Of a stretch of 64,000 bases of DNA, positions 20,809 through 31,787 are shown piece by piece. Origin of the DNA: Eudoraea sp. (GTDB lineage Bacteria > Bacteroidota > Bacteroidia > Flavobacteriales > Flavobacteriaceae). The DNA lies in the NCBI GenBank assembly GCA_024639765.1, contig JAHEHU010000002.1, forward strand, positions 1 to 64,000, given 5' to 3'. Under the pieces are notes generated by a model, which did no database searches, was not told the DNA's origin, and saw only the letters and a list, made by a program, of their open reading frames with translations. The first letter of the stretch is position 1. Every line of letters begins with the position of its first letter. Position numbers and translations under genes: made by a program.

Positions 20809-21326
20809 ATGAGAACAGATCGGATCTGGCCATAGATTTTATGGATAATGCCATTTACAGAATGGAAGAAAGCCTCAGGATGATAGCCAAAAGTACGGCC
20901 ATCTTAACTGAGGAAGAACTATGGAAAAAACCAAATGATGCCTCCAATAGTATTGGAACTATAGTTATACATCTGAAAGGGAATATCACACAGTATATTC
21001 TTTCCGGTTTGGGGGCTAAGGAAGACCTTAGACAACGCGATTTAGAATTTTCCGTTTCGTATAACTATAGTGCAAAAGAACTAAACCAACAGTTACGGAA
21101 GCTTTTGGATGAAGTTAAAATTGTTCTGCATGATTTAAACGCAAATGAATTGACCAAAACCTATTATGTTCAGGGATTTAAATTAAGTGGTCTGGGTATC
21201 ATACTGCATGTAGTGGAACACTTGTCTTATCATACGGGTCAGATCGCCTTTTGGATTAAGGTAATGAAGAACAAAGACCTGGGCTTTTACGAAGGCTTGG
21301 ATCTGAATACTAAAAATGAGAACTAA
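20805..21326 (+). CDS. DUF1572/DinB-like protein embedded in the his operon
   Basis: DinB-like four-helix pattern, [13 protein letters not shown] and [15 protein letters not shown]; overlaps hisA stop and abuts hisF. Confidence 0.8.
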   Translation: MNENRSDLAIDFMDNAIYRMEESLRMIAKSTAILTEEELWKKPNDASNSIGTIVIHLKGNITQYILSGLGAKEDLRQRDLEFSVSYNYSAKELNQQLRKLLDEVKIVLHDLNANELTKTYYVQGFKLSGLGIILHVVEHLSYHTGQIAFWIKVMKNKDLGFYEGLDLNTKNEN

Positions 21327-22082
21327 ATGCTGACCAAAAGGATCATTCCTTGCCTCGATATTAAGAATGGACGCACGGTAAAGGGAATTAACTTTGTGGA
21401 TCTCCGCGATGCCGGAGACCCTGTTGAATTGGCGCAGCGTTATGCCAAAGAAGGAGCTGATGAACTTGTATTTCTTGACATCTCTGCTACCGAAGAAGAA
21501 CGTAAGACCCTTGCCGATTTGGTTAAAAGGGTCGCTGAAAAAGTAAACATTCCATTTACAGTGGGCGGTGGTATTTCTTCCGTTGAAGATGTGAGTAAAT
21601 TGCTACACAATGGGGCAGACAAGATCTCTATAAATTCATCGGCCGTTAAGAATCCGGAACTGATAAATGACTTGGTTGCAAAATTTGGCTCACAATGTAT
21701 CGTGGTAGCTATTGATGCCAAAAGAGTGAATAAGACATGGAAAGTGCATTTGGTTGGGGGAAAGGTACCTACAGATATTGATCTATTCGAATGGGCCAAA
21801 GAAGTGGAGGAAAGGGGAGCAGGAGAGATCCTTTTTACTTCCATGGACCATGACGGAACTAAGAATGGATTTGCCAATGAAGCACTTGCCCAATTATCCG
21901 AGACCTTAAACATCCCTATTATTGCTTCCGGTGGCGCGGGGAATATGGAGCATTTTGCGGACACCTTTTCGTTGGGAAAGGCAGACGCTGCATTGGCTGC
22001 CAGTGTTTTCCATTTTAAAGAAATTGAGATCCTGGACCTGAAGAATTTTCTAATGGAACGGAATATCCCCATGCGGGTGTAA
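21327..22082 (+). CDS. hisF: imidazole glycerol phosphate synthase cyclase subunit
   Basis: [20 protein letters not shown]. Confidence 0.97.
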   Translation: MLTKRIIPCLDIKNGRTVKGINFVDLRDAGDPVELAQRYAKEGADELVFLDISATEEERKTLADLVKRVAEKVNIPFTVGGGISSVEDVSKLLHNGADKISINSSAVKNPELINDLVAKFGSQCIVVAIDAKRVNKTWKVHLVGGKVPTDIDLFEWAKEVEERGAGEILFTSMDHDGTKNGFANEALAQLSETLNIPIIASGGAGNMEHFADTFSLGKADAALAASVFHFKEIEILDLKNFLMERNIPMRV

Positions 22083-22111
22083 AAAGTTATCACATCAATA
22101 AAAAGCTAAAA

Positions 22112-22708
22112 ATGAAAGTAGATTTTAATAAAAATAACGACGGACTTGTGCCGGCTATCATTCAAGACGCCCAAACAAAGAATATTCTGATGCTAGGCTA
22201 TATGAATCAGGAAGCACTGAACAGCACATTAGATACAGGGAAGGTCACTTTTTACAGCAGGACTAAAAAACGACTTTGGACCAAAGGAGAAGAAAGCGGC
22301 CACTTTCTAACTGTTAGAGAAATAAAGGTAGATTGTGATCAGGATACCTTACTTGTATCCGTAATTCCTGAGGGTCCTACCTGTCACAAGGGATCCGACA
22401 CTTGCTGGAATACTGAGAACAGCGCATCCTATGGTTTTTTGACGGAGTTGGAAAGTGTTATAGCCAATAGGCAACGTAATGCCACTTCTGAAAAGAGTTA
22501 TGTGGCGTCACTTTTTGAAAAAGGGATCAATAAAATAGCACAGAAAGTAGGAGAGGAGGCTGTAGAAGTGGTAATTGAAGCTAAGGATTCTAATGAGGAA
22601 CGTTTCCTCAACGAGGGAGCCGACCTGCTTTTTCATTATCTGATCTTATTACGAGCCAAAGGAGTTAGCCTTGAAGATGTGGTCAAAGTTTTAGAGGAGC
22701 GCCATTGA
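22112..22708 (+). CDS. hisIE: bifunctional phosphoribosyl-AMP cyclohydrolase / phosphoribosyl-ATP diphosphatase
   Basis: MLGYMNQEAL, SRTKKRLWTKGEESGH, and HisE domain EEAVEVVIEA. Confidence 0.96.
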   Translation: MKVDFNKNNDGLVPAIIQDAQTKNILMLGYMNQEALNSTLDTGKVTFYSRTKKRLWTKGEESGHFLTVREIKVDCDQDTLLVSVIPEGPTCHKGSDTCWNTENSASYGFLTELESVIANRQRNATSEKSYVASLFEKGINKIAQKVGEEAVEVVIEAKDSNEERFLNEGADLLFHYLILLRAKGVSLEDVVKVLEERH

Positions 22709-22741
22709 TCCTTTTTTATGGTTTTTTAGTTGGCACAATAA

Positions 22742-23635
22742 TTACCACCAAACAACAAATAATTTTTCAAAAACCGACACTGTCTTTTTCATCCAAACCA
22801 GGGGTGATCGCTTGTTAGAGAGCAAGGTATTTAATTCTATTAAAACTTCATTATAGGACATCCAAGATACTGTATTACAAGGCATTAATATCCATTCATC
22901 TTTAGAAGGTAAATAGTATTCATAGCCCAGGAAATCAGACGAGGTAAAGGTATCTAAAGAAATCCAGAACCCCGCAAAACAATTAGTGTTCAAGGGATTT
23001 ATAGATATCTTTGAACGCTTGTAGGGTGTAAATAATTGAGCTTTAAAACAAGCTTCTTGCTTTATGTTTTCTGTTCCAATATCAAGCTTTGAAAGTTGTT
23101 CTTTTCCTTCCGCGGTAAATGGAATTTTGAATTGCGTATTTTTTAGTTTCTCCAATTTAGAAAAGAATGTATCATTTCTATTGGGCCCTATCAATTGATA
23201 GACTGGTTCACCGAGGGTGGGATCTATTAAATAAAACTTATAGGTCAATTCTAAATGAAGTATTTGGTTATCTCTATTATCCCTTAAAAGGAAGTCCATT
23301 TCCCCAATGGTCCTATTATCTCTTTTAATAGGGATATTGTGTGCCAGGAGTTCGTAGTATACCTGACCTTTTAGACAATTTTTAAAAAGATGCTCCATTT
23401 TATGCCCCAATCGCAACTTCTCAGGGATGTTAATTTCCAGAACAGCTTTAGGATCGATCTCCGGAAATACAAATTGTTTTATTTCAAATTGCCTTTCAAT
23501 CCATAGTGGTGCCGTGGTAATAAAAGCTTCTAAAAATTTTGAGGTAAGTGTGACCATTGAAACGAAAATAACGCAAACCGTTAAGGTTTCTTTAAAACAT
23601 CCATGCATTTTATGAAATATAGTATTTTTATACAA
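22742..23635 (-). CDS. DUF1853 family protein
   Basis: GEMDFLLRDNRDNQILHLELTYKFYL, typical of DUF1853; start may be internal. Confidence 0.75.
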   Translation of the reverse strand: MYKNTIFHKMHGCFKETLTVCVIFVSMVTLTSKFLEAFITTAPLWIERQFEIKQFVFPEIDPKAVLEINIPEKLRLGHKMEHLFKNCLKGQVYYELLAHNIPIKRDNRTIGEMDFLLRDNRDNQILHLELTYKFYLIDPTLGEPVYQLIGPNRNDTFFSKLEKLKNTQFKIPFTAEGKEQLSKLDIGTENIKQEACFKAQLFTPYKRSKISINPLNTNCFAGFWISLDTFTSSDFLGYEYYLPSKDEWILMPCNTVSWMSYNEVLIELNTLLSNKRSPLVWMKKTVSVFEKLFVVWW

Positions 23636-24780
23636 TGGCTATGAAAACAAGAACAGGCTTTCGTTTTACTACCTATACCGCTCCGGATCAAACTCCGTTT
23701 GAAAAACTTTTTGAGATTTTTCAGGAATTGATCACGCATACTTCCGGTGATGTAGATGAAGCCCTGGATTGGCTTCGTGAACTAGATAAAGAATACGATC
23801 TTACAGACGAGGACTATACTATTGACGACTTTATAGAAGATCTAAAAGCGAAGGGATATTTACGAGAAGAGATTGAACAGGGTGATGGGGGAGAAGGGAA
23901 AGGAGATCCCGGAGAGGGATCTTTATCTATTACCGCTAAAATGGAACGTATCATAAGGCAACGGGCCCTCGATCAGATCTTTGGTAAGATAAAACGCAGT
24001 GGTTCAGGGAACCATAGAACCGGTAAATCCGGGCATGGAGATGAACATACAGGAGATTTCAGGGAGTATCGTTACGGAGATTCTTTAGATAGGATCTCCA
24101 TGACCGAGAGCCTTAAGAACGCGCAGGTAAATCACGGGCTGGATGGCTTCTCCCTTACTGAGGATGACCTGGTTGTAGAAGATACACATCATAAGGCTCA
24201 AATGAGTACCGTACTTATGATAGACATCAGTCACAGTATGATCTTGTATGGGGAAGATAGAATTACACCGGCAAAAAAGGTGGCCATGGCACTGGCGGAA
24301 CTAATAACTACAAGATATCCAAAAGACACCCTGGACATACTTGTTTTTGGAAACGATGCCTGGCCTATACCGATCAAAGACCTTCCCTACCTGAAAGTTG
24401 GGCCCTACCACACCAACACCGTAGCCGGGTTGCAGTTGGCTATGGATATGTTGCGCAGAAAAAAGAATACCAACAAACAGATCTTTATGATCACTGATGG
24501 AAAGCCCAGTTGCCTGCGATTGCCAGATGGTAATTACTATAAAAACAGTGTTGGATTAGACGATTACATTGTGGAAAAATGTTACAATATGGCCAGGCAA
24601 GCACGCAAATTACATATCCCTATTACTACCTTTATGATTGCTCAAGACCCTTATTTAATGCAGTTTGTTCGGCATTTCACAGAGGCGAATAAAGGGAAGG
24701 CACTGTTTACAGGCTTACAAGGCTTGGGAGAAATGATCTTCGAGGATTATGAACAGAACAGACGAAAGAGATTAAAATAA
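23635..24780 (+). CDS. VWA domain-containing protein
   Basis: MIDAS MIDISHSM and ITDGKPSC; precedes MoxR-like ATPase. Confidence 0.88.
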   Translation: MAMKTRTGFRFTTYTAPDQTPFEKLFEIFQELITHTSGDVDEALDWLRELDKEYDLTDEDYTIDDFIEDLKAKGYLREEIEQGDGGEGKGDPGEGSLSITAKMERIIRQRALDQIFGKIKRSGSGNHRTGKSGHGDEHTGDFREYRYGDSLDRISMTESLKNAQVNHGLDGFSLTEDDLVVEDTHHKAQMSTVLMIDISHSMILYGEDRITPAKKVAMALAELITTRYPKDTLDILVFGNDAWPIPIKDLPYLKVGPYHTNTVAGLQLAMDMLRRKKNTNKQIFMITDGKPSCLRLPDGNYYKNSVGLDDYIVEKCYNMARQARKLHIPITTFMIAQDPYLMQFVRHFTEANKGKALFTGLQGLGEMIFEDYEQNRRKRLK

Positions 24781-24808
24781 AATTGCTATACACTAAAGAA
24801 AACATCAA

Positions 24809-26284
24809 TTGTACATGAAATTAGACCACAAGAAAATAAAAACGCTAGGTGCTTTAAAAGCGGCCGGATATACGTCTATTGGAATTAAAGATGAGTTACG
24901 GAATAATTTAAGGCAAAGGATCAAAGAAGGGAAAGATTCTTTTACGGGTGTATGGGGGTATGAAGACTCTGTGATCCCGGAATTAGAGCGAGCCATTCTC
25001 TCGCGGCATAACATTAACCTATTGGGCCTCAGGGGGCAAGCTAAAACTCGTTTGGCAAGACTAATGGTTCATTTATTGGATGAATATATTCCCGTGGTGG
25101 AAGGATCTGAGATCAATGATGATCCCCTGAAACCGATCAGCAGATATAGCAGGCAACTTATTCAGGAAAAGGGAGATGATACACCCATCTCATGGGTGCA
25201 CAGGGATGAACGATTCTATGAAAAACTGGCAACACCAGATGTTACGGTGGCCGATCTTATAGGTGATGTGGACCCAATAAAGGCTGCAAATTTAAAATTA
25301 TCGTATGCAGATGACAGGGTGATCCATTTTGGAATGATCCCCAGGGCTAACCGCTGTATTTTTGTGATCAATGAACTTCCGGACCTGCAAGCCCGCATAC
25401 AGGTTTCTTTGTTTAATATTTTACAGGAAGGTGATATTCAGATCAGGGGCTTTAAATTACGCTTGCCACTAGATATTCAATTTGTGTTCACCGCAAATCC
25501 TGAGGATTATACAAACCGCGGAAGCATTGTAACGCCACTTAAGGATCGAATAGGGTCTCAAATACTGACCCACTATCCCAAGGAGATAGGTACAGCGAGA
25601 AAGATTACCGCACAGGAAGCCATGCTGGATGAGCGCCAAACCAATACTGTTTATGTTCCCAATTTGGCCAAGGACCTCCTGGAACAAATTAGTTTTGAGG
25701 CCCGAATCAGTGAATTTGTAGATGCCAAAAGTGGCGTAAGTGCGCGTACCAGTATAACAGCTTATGAAAATCTTTTAAGTACTGCAGAACGAAGAGCGCT
25801 TTCGCAGGGCATTGAAAAGACCAGTGTTCGCCTCTCAGATTTTATGGGTGTTATACCGGCAATCACCGGAAAAATAGAATTGGTGTATGAAGGGGAACAA
25901 GAGGGTGCAGACGCAGTGGCGCTAATGTTGATAGATGACGCTATAAAAAGTCTCTTTCCAAATTATTTCCCTGCTATTTTAAAATTGGAGCAGAAAGACA
26001 TGGAAGGCCCTTATGATGATCTTATTCTATGGTTCTTTGATAGGGAAGGCATTGAATTGTTAGATGACCAGACAGACGCAGAATATCGAAAAGCGCTAGA
26101 CAGTATTCCTCCATTGCAAGAATTGATTAGCAAGCATCAACCCAAGGTATCCAAAAGCGATTCTTATTTTTTTAAGGAATTTCTGCTTTGGGGATTGGTA
26201 GTGAATAAGAAGCTGAGTAAACACAGATATACCAAAGGTTATAAGCTCAAGGATCTATATGGTGGGTTTATCAGTAAACTCTAG
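24809..26284 (+). CDS. MoxR/magnesium-chelatase-like AAA ATPase
   Basis: GLRGQAKT P-loop, FVINELPDL Walker B-like, FTANPEDYTNRG. Confidence 0.88.
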   Translation: MYMKLDHKKIKTLGALKAAGYTSIGIKDELRNNLRQRIKEGKDSFTGVWGYEDSVIPELERAILSRHNINLLGLRGQAKTRLARLMVHLLDEYIPVVEGSEINDDPLKPISRYSRQLIQEKGDDTPISWVHRDERFYEKLATPDVTVADLIGDVDPIKAANLKLSYADDRVIHFGMIPRANRCIFVINELPDLQARIQVSLFNILQEGDIQIRGFKLRLPLDIQFVFTANPEDYTNRGSIVTPLKDRIGSQILTHYPKEIGTARKITAQEAMLDERQTNTVYVPNLAKDLLEQISFEARISEFVDAKSGVSARTSITAYENLLSTAERRALSQGIEKTSVRLSDFMGVIPAITGKIELVYEGEQEGADAVALMLIDDAIKSLFPNYFPAILKLEQKDMEGPYDDLILWFFDREGIELLDDQTDAEYRKALDSIPPLQELISKHQPKVSKSDSYFFKEFLLWGLVVNKKLSKHRYTKGYKLKDLYGGFISKL

Positions 26285-26293
26285 AAAAACAAA

Positions 26294-26317
26294 CCCCGCT
26301 ACTAGCGGGGTTTTTTT
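26294..26317 (+). terminator. Rho-independent terminator
   Basis: CCCCGCT-ACT-AGCGGGG followed by TTTTTTT. Confidence 0.9.
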
Positions 26318-26362
26318 GTGCTGCCATAGCACATAGGTCTCATGTTTATTTCATGAGGCTTA

Positions 26363-26827
26363 TTATTTATGAACCCTATCGAAACGATATGGGCCAATTC
26401 GTTCTCTTCTATGTTTAAATGTAGCAAAGGTTATGATCATTAAAATGAATTGAAGGCTTAGAATGAAAAGTCCGACCGGTAAAAAAGTAGGAGGGAGCAC
26501 AACATCTGGATACTCAAAATAGCTTAGCAGTATATAAGAGGTTTCCATTATTTTAAACAGGTACACTAAAAAGATAGCGTACATGATGTATTCCAAATTG
26601 CGGGTTATGTTCATATGCAGGTGAGGTTCTTTCTCTAGTTGTCGCAACGCATTTAAAAACCAGACATGGATGATCATAAGCAGTGTAAATATGTAATTGT
26701 CCACTTTCAGAAAGTAGAATTTGTTGGTGTAAAGTCCGTAGAAACTGAAAAATATCAATAACGGTAGAATACTGAAGGAAAGTATAAAGCACTTTTTCCA
26801 TGTGATAAGTTGTAAAAGGTGCTTCAT
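26363..26827 (-). CDS. small membrane protein of unknown function
   Basis: 154 aa with about four hydrophobic segments. Confidence 0.6.
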   Translation of the reverse strand: MKHLLQLITWKKCFILSFSILPLLIFFSFYGLYTNKFYFLKVDNYIFTLLMIIHVWFLNALRQLEKEPHLHMNITRNLEYIMYAIFLVYLFKIMETSYILLSYFEYPDVVLPPTFLPVGLFILSLQFILMIITFATFKHRRERIGPYRFDRVHK

Positions 26828-26992
26828 AAATTTGCTGACTTGGGATTAATTTGATTTGTCGAAATAAGAACGAGTAGTATAAGACCTTTATTTCAATCAA
26901 TTCGGTGAACGGTAAGGAATGTTGAGTATGCTATAAAAAGTGTGGTGAATGCCCTATGTTGCCCTATCAAGGTTTAAGAAAAGATTTCCTTA

Positions 26993-28204
26993 TTACGACT
27001 TTTTCATTGGGAAAAATTTGAAATAGGTAAGACTTCGCCATAACCATTCAAAGGGCCCATAATAAAAATTGCGCATCCACCATGCACTGAACATCATTTG
27101 AAGGGCAATAAAAAGCAGTGCTAATAAGAAAATATAAACATTTGGGATCTGGCCCAGATAACCCAGTCCCCATCCATAAAAAATAAATGTACCGATAATG
27201 CTCTGTATTATATAATTGGTCAGGGCCATTCTGCCGTAAGGAATAAATCGTTCTAACCAACGTTTCATTCTGCCACCTTTAAAGGCCATCATAAATAGGC
27301 TTAGAATGATCATGGTCATGGCCAGGTTATTTATATCCATGGCAGTTAAACCATTCATGGCATACCAATTATCAAAGGTTACATTGGGCCCCAGTTGTGC
27401 GAAGAAAAAGAAACCAATTATGATCGATAAAAGGAATAACCCCAATGAACCATAGAGTAAGCGTTTAATTTGTGTCCCATAATTGAGGAAATTCCTAAAA
27501 AATTGAATGCGACCCACGTACAATCCAAGCAAGAAAAAACCAAATGTTAAGTAGCCTCTGGAAAAGATACCCAATTGAAAATCCATTTTCATTAGATGGC
27601 CATCCCAGGCATTGCTTTTGAATACTTCAAGGAGTGACCCGTCCATCAAGGTGTTATAATAGTGTAATATCAAGGAACTATCTGGTGTAAGTTCACCCTT
27701 AACAAATAGATTATTGGCCTCAAAAAAAATAAAAATAAGATCTCGACCAATTCCAAGAAACAATACCGCACACAGGACCAGTATCCATTTGTTATTCAGC
27801 TTGTAGAAAGGAATCAAAAGAATTCCCAAAAGAGCGTAAATAGTAAGGATGTCGCCTCTATAAAAAAGACTGTGAAAATACCCTATAACCAATAAGATAA
27901 GTAACCGCCATAAAAATCGGCCTCCAAAATTCAAACCTTTTTTTTGTGCTTTGTCCATTTGTATGAAAAAGCTCAACCCAAAAAGAAAAGAGAACAAAGC
28001 AAAAAATTTGCCTCTTAAGAACAGGAAAATAAAACCATCTACGAAATAATCGGCGATACCCTGGTGTGTAGCTTCCATGGTCCCCTCCGGAAAAGGTGCC
28101 GCTATATAATTTTCAACCATATGAACAATGACTATCCCGGCCAGGGCAAAACCTCTTAAGGCATCCACGATTTCGATCCTTTTAGAAGCTTGGATGGTGT
28201 TCAT
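26993..28204 (-). CDS. DUF418 family membrane protein
   Basis: RIEIVDALRGFALAGIVIVHM and C-terminal GRMALTNYIIQSIIG. Confidence 0.88.
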   Translation of the reverse strand: MNTIQASKRIEIVDALRGFALAGIVIVHMVENYIAAPFPEGTMEATHQGIADYFVDGFIFLFLRGKFFALFSFLFGLSFFIQMDKAQKKGLNFGGRFLWRLLILLVIGYFHSLFYRGDILTIYALLGILLIPFYKLNNKWILVLCAVLFLGIGRDLIFIFFEANNLFVKGELTPDSSLILHYYNTLMDGSLLEVFKSNAWDGHLMKMDFQLGIFSRGYLTFGFFLLGLYVGRIQFFRNFLNYGTQIKRLLYGSLGLFLLSIIIGFFFFAQLGPNVTFDNWYAMNGLTAMDINNLAMTMIILSLFMMAFKGGRMKRWLERFIPYGRMALTNYIIQSIIGTFIFYGWGLGYLGQIPNVYIFLLALLFIALQMMFSAWWMRNFYYGPFEWLWRSLTYFKFFPMKKS

Positions 28205-28322
28205 AGGTTTTAATTAATGGAACTTAACAGGCAGTTCACTTAGGCTTATTCTTGGCCCATAGCGAACTTTTGAAATATCCTTTGTTCCCTATTAAAGAGA
28301 ATTATTTGGTTCTAATGGAGGA

Positions 28323-28763
28323 TTAAACGATCCACAGTTTACGCTCAGCCATACGTGCTAAAAATATCAGCAAAACGGCAATGGCAATGACCATTAATGG
28401 AACGATGAAGGCTTGGGTCTGTCCATAAACTTCAGCCGCATTGGTCATAAAAAAACCATATCCAGTTTGCACAAGTACCCCAATAAGGGACATGCCAAGG
28501 GTAGATTTAGCCCATTTTTTTCTCAGTAATAAGCCTACACAACCAGCAGCACCAAACCATACTGCTATAGCGAAGGCGGCGGTTACCCATGCAGGAGTAC
28601 TTTCCATTAATGCGACCTGTTCAGGGGTCATCTCCGCTTTGATCGCCTCTTTCATAAAGGCGTTTCCCAAATAATTCATTACCCCCAACAGGTTCCATAA
28701 TAAAGCCAGTACACTGACAACCCAGAACCAAGCAGGTGGTTTTGTTGTTGGATTTTTACTCAT
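28323..28763 (-). CDS. small membrane protein (four predicted TMs)
   Basis: PPAWFWVVSVLALLWNLLGVMNYL...; hydrophobic throughout. Confidence 0.75.
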   Translation of the reverse strand: MSKNPTTKPPAWFWVVSVLALLWNLLGVMNYLGNAFMKEAIKAEMTPEQVALMESTPAWVTAAFAIAVWFGAAGCVGLLLRKKWAKSTLGMSLIGVLVQTGYGFFMTNAAEVYGQTQAFIVPLMVIAIAVLLIFLARMAERKLWIV

Positions 28764-28938
28764 GATAGTTAGTTTAGTTGTTATACGTCAATTTACCAAA
28801 AAATATTAAATAGCATGTTGGTTCAGAAAGTAAATGGCATCAGAAGATACTCAAAAAAAACTCGCATTTATGAGATTGGTCCATTGCCTGCTCAGTTAAC
28901 ATTTGGAATAGGTATATTTATTAACTTCAAAAGAATTT

Positions 28939-29724
28939 ATGAGTAAGACCAAGTATGCTTATCTAGTTTGGGTACAATACCTGGGTTTCAGATACAGTGG
29001 CTGGCAAAAGCAGCCGGGACAGAAAACCATAGAAGGAATGCTTCTTAAAACATTGAAATTCATTGACCCGGGAAAACAGTACAAAATTTTAGGGGCAGGA
29101 AGGACCGATTCGAAAGTTTCGGCTTTAAAAATGGCATTTCAATTGTTGACACCTGTAGCACCTATTGAAGATATACCGGCCTTCGTTCATGATTTTAACC
29201 AGAACCTTCCATCAGATATTCAAATATTAGGTATGCAGGAGGCAATACCTGAACAGAATATCATACAAGACACAAAGATCAAAGAGTATGATTATATTTT
29301 TTCATTTGGCACCAAGAATCATCCATTCTGCGCACCTTTTATGGCAAATTTCCTGGAGGAATTAGATTTACCCTTAATGATGTGTGCTGCCAAAATATTT
29401 CAAGGGACGCATAATTTTCAAAATTTCACAGCAAGGATTCAGCCCAATACGAAAGTGACACGAACCATAGACCATTGTGAAATCAAAGAAAATAAAGAGT
29501 TCACTGCCAATTTTTTTCCTGATAAAAGTTACATACTTTCGGTTAAAGGAGCAGGATTTATGAGGTATCAGATAAGGATGATGATGGGGGCTTTAGTCCT
29601 TCTTGGCAGGGGAGAGTTGGAGTTCGATTCCCTGAGAAAGGCGCTTAGCACGAATGAAAAAATACTAATACCGTACGTTGCCCCGGGCTCTGGGTTGATT
29701 TTAAAGAACACGGAATTCAAATAG
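28939..29724 (+). CDS. TruA-family tRNA pseudouridine synthase (divergent)
   Basis: YLGFRYSGWQKQPGQKTIEGMLL; catalytic Asp in GAGRTDSKVSA. Confidence 0.85.
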   Translation: MSKTKYAYLVWVQYLGFRYSGWQKQPGQKTIEGMLLKTLKFIDPGKQYKILGAGRTDSKVSALKMAFQLLTPVAPIEDIPAFVHDFNQNLPSDIQILGMQEAIPEQNIIQDTKIKEYDYIFSFGTKNHPFCAPFMANFLEELDLPLMMCAAKIFQGTHNFQNFTARIQPNTKVTRTIDHCEIKENKEFTANFFPDKSYILSVKGAGFMRYQIRMMMGALVLLGRGELEFDSLRKALSTNEKILIPYVAPGSGLILKNTEFK

Positions 29725-29762
29725 CTTTATTTTGTTTATATCTTTAATGAAAGTCTTTATAT

Positions 29763-30851
29763 ATGGCCAAGATGCAATTGCCAATTAAACTTAACAACAA
29801 AAAGAAATCGAAGATCCAGAAGAAATTAGGGAAAGCTCCCGGAACCATTACCTATCTGGGTGACCGCGATGATGCTGTTAGTACCCTGGATGTGATCGAG
29901 TATTCCCAGGATACGCTGGAAGAATATAGTCCGGTGAATGTAGAAACTCTGTTAGGGGAGAAAAGTGATAAAATAAAATGGATCAATCTGATTGGCTTAA
30001 GTGATGAAGGTTTTATCGAGAAATTAGGCAAAGTTTTTCAACTGAATCCTTTAACGCTCGAAGATGCCGTACATACAGAGCAACGACCGAAAATAGATGA
30101 ATACGAGACCTATATTTTTGGCGTATTTAAAATGATGTACCTTGATGAGGAACAGCGAATTGTGGTGGAGCATGTGGCCATTACCCTATTGGAAAACGAG
30201 CTACTTGTATTTCAGGAATTAAAGGAAGATGTTTTTGAATCGGTAAGACAACGCTTAAAAGGGAAACTGGGAAGGATAAGGAGCAGGGGAGCAGACTATT
30301 TGTTCTTCGCATTACTAGATGCCATTATCGATAATTATTTTATGGTACTGGAAAGTATAAGTATGCGGATGGAACTATTAGAAGAAGAGGTCTATCAAAA
30401 ACCAAAACCTAAGACTGCACAAAAAATACAGGAATTAAAAAAAGAGGTATTGCGTATCAGAAGATACATTGCTCCGGTCAGAGAGTTAATAGGAAGACTT
30501 ATCGATACAGAACATCCTTTGATAACCAAGGATACCAAGTTATTTCTTAGGGATGCGCTAGATCATTGCGTTGAGATCAATGAGTCCCTTCAAATATATA
30601 GGGAAATGGTCATGAGCCTCACGGAAATGTACATGAGTAATGTCAGCAATAAAATGAATGAAGTAATGAAGGTTCTTACCATCATGGCCTCTATATTCAT
30701 TCCTCTTACTTTTATAGCAGGTATCTATGGAATGAACTTTGACAATATGCCAGAATTACATATGGAAAATGGTTATTTTGTGGTGCTGGGAGTAATGTTT
30801 GTGATTCTCATCATTATGTTGATATATTTTAAAAGAAAACGATGGATCTGA
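29763..30851 (+). CDS. corA: magnesium/cobalt transporter CorA
   Basis: C-terminal YGMNF motif and two TMs. Confidence 0.95.
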   Translation: MAKMQLPIKLNNKKKSKIQKKLGKAPGTITYLGDRDDAVSTLDVIEYSQDTLEEYSPVNVETLLGEKSDKIKWINLIGLSDEGFIEKLGKVFQLNPLTLEDAVHTEQRPKIDEYETYIFGVFKMMYLDEEQRIVVEHVAITLLENELLVFQELKEDVFESVRQRLKGKLGRIRSRGADYLFFALLDAIIDNYFMVLESISMRMELLEEEVYQKPKPKTAQKIQELKKEVLRIRRYIAPVRELIGRLIDTEHPLITKDTKLFLRDALDHCVEINESLQIYREMVMSLTEMYMSNVSNKMNEVMKVLTIMASIFIPLTFIAGIYGMNFDNMPELHMENGYFVVLGVMFVILIIMLIYFKRKRWI

Positions 30852-30929
30852 GCTAATAAAAGTTAGAACATCCAGAGATTGAAAAACTGCTTTTTTATTA
30901 ATTTGTACCTTACTCTGAAATAGTACTGA

Positions 30930-31787
30930 ATGCCTTTGTGGGGATATCTTATCATCTTTCTTGCCGTAGCTTATTTTATAATAAGCTTATTGGTGTATAT
31001 TTTACAGGATTACCTCATGTTCAAACCCGAAAAGTTGGCGGCAGATTTCCAATTCCATTATGAACATCAGGAGACGGAAGAATACAATATTGAAACCAGG
31101 GATGGAGCCGTTATCAATGGCCTGCGGTTTAAAGCTAAAGAACCTAAAGGAATAGTATTCTATCTAAAGGGCAATTCCAAAAGTATTAAAGGTTGGGGGA
31201 AGTTTGCTGTTGATTTCACCAGACATGGCTACGACGTACTTATGGTTGATTATCGGGGATTCGGCAAAAGCACCGGAAGGCGCACTCAAAAGGCCATAAA
31301 AAGAGATATGCAGGTAGTTTATGACAAAATTAAACAAAAGGTGGATGAGAATTATATCATTTTGTATGGGCGTTCACTTGGTTCCGGATTTGCCGCAAAA
31401 TTGGCCTCTATGAACAATCCCAGGATGCTTATTTTAGATGCTCCTTATTACAGTTTGAAACACATCGCAAAGAAATATATGCCTTTTATGCCTTTATCTC
31501 TTTTGCTTAAATTTCCTATGCCTACCTACAAATGGTTGAAATATGTGAATTGTCCTATACATATAATTCATGGTACAGATGATAATCTTATTCCCTATAA
31601 AACCAGCGTAAGACTATCCAAGATAAAACCTTCGCAAACCACACTTTATACGGTTATAGGAGGCGGGCACAAAAATTTAAATACGTTTGAAGCCTATCAT
31701 AAAATGCTTTCTGATATCATAACTTCAAAACCAAAAAAAATAAATCTGGAGGGATCTAGCATTGATGTAAAACACCATGTATCCTAG
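30930..31787 (+). CDS. alpha/beta hydrolase (copy 1)
   Basis: VDYRGFGKSTG, GRSLGSG nucleophile elbow. Confidence 0.88.
   Translation: MPLWGYLIIFLAVAYFIISLLVYILQDYLMFKPEKLAADFQFHYEHQETEEYNIETRDGAVINGLRFKAKEPKGIVFYLKGNSKSIKGWGKFAVDFTRHGYDVLMVDYRGFGKSTGRRTQKAIKRDMQVVYDKIKQKVDENYIILYGRSLGSGFAAKLASMNNPRMLILDAPYYSLKHIAKKYMPFMPLSLLLKFPMPTYKWLKYVNCPIHIIHGTDDNLIPYKTSVRLSKIKPSQTTLYTVIGGGHKNLNTFEAYHKMLSDIITSKPKKINLEGSSIDVKHHVS

Noticed and set aside
21440-22093. 217-aa antisense ORF opposite hisF
   Set aside because: Fully overlaps a highly conserved enzyme and has a serine/isoleucine-rich composition typical of antisense translation.
25360-25420. Walker B Asp replaced by Asn (FVINELPDL) in the MoxR-like ATPase
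   Set aside because: As I recall, this NELPDL pattern is common in this ATPase subfamily, so it is not strong evidence of degeneration.
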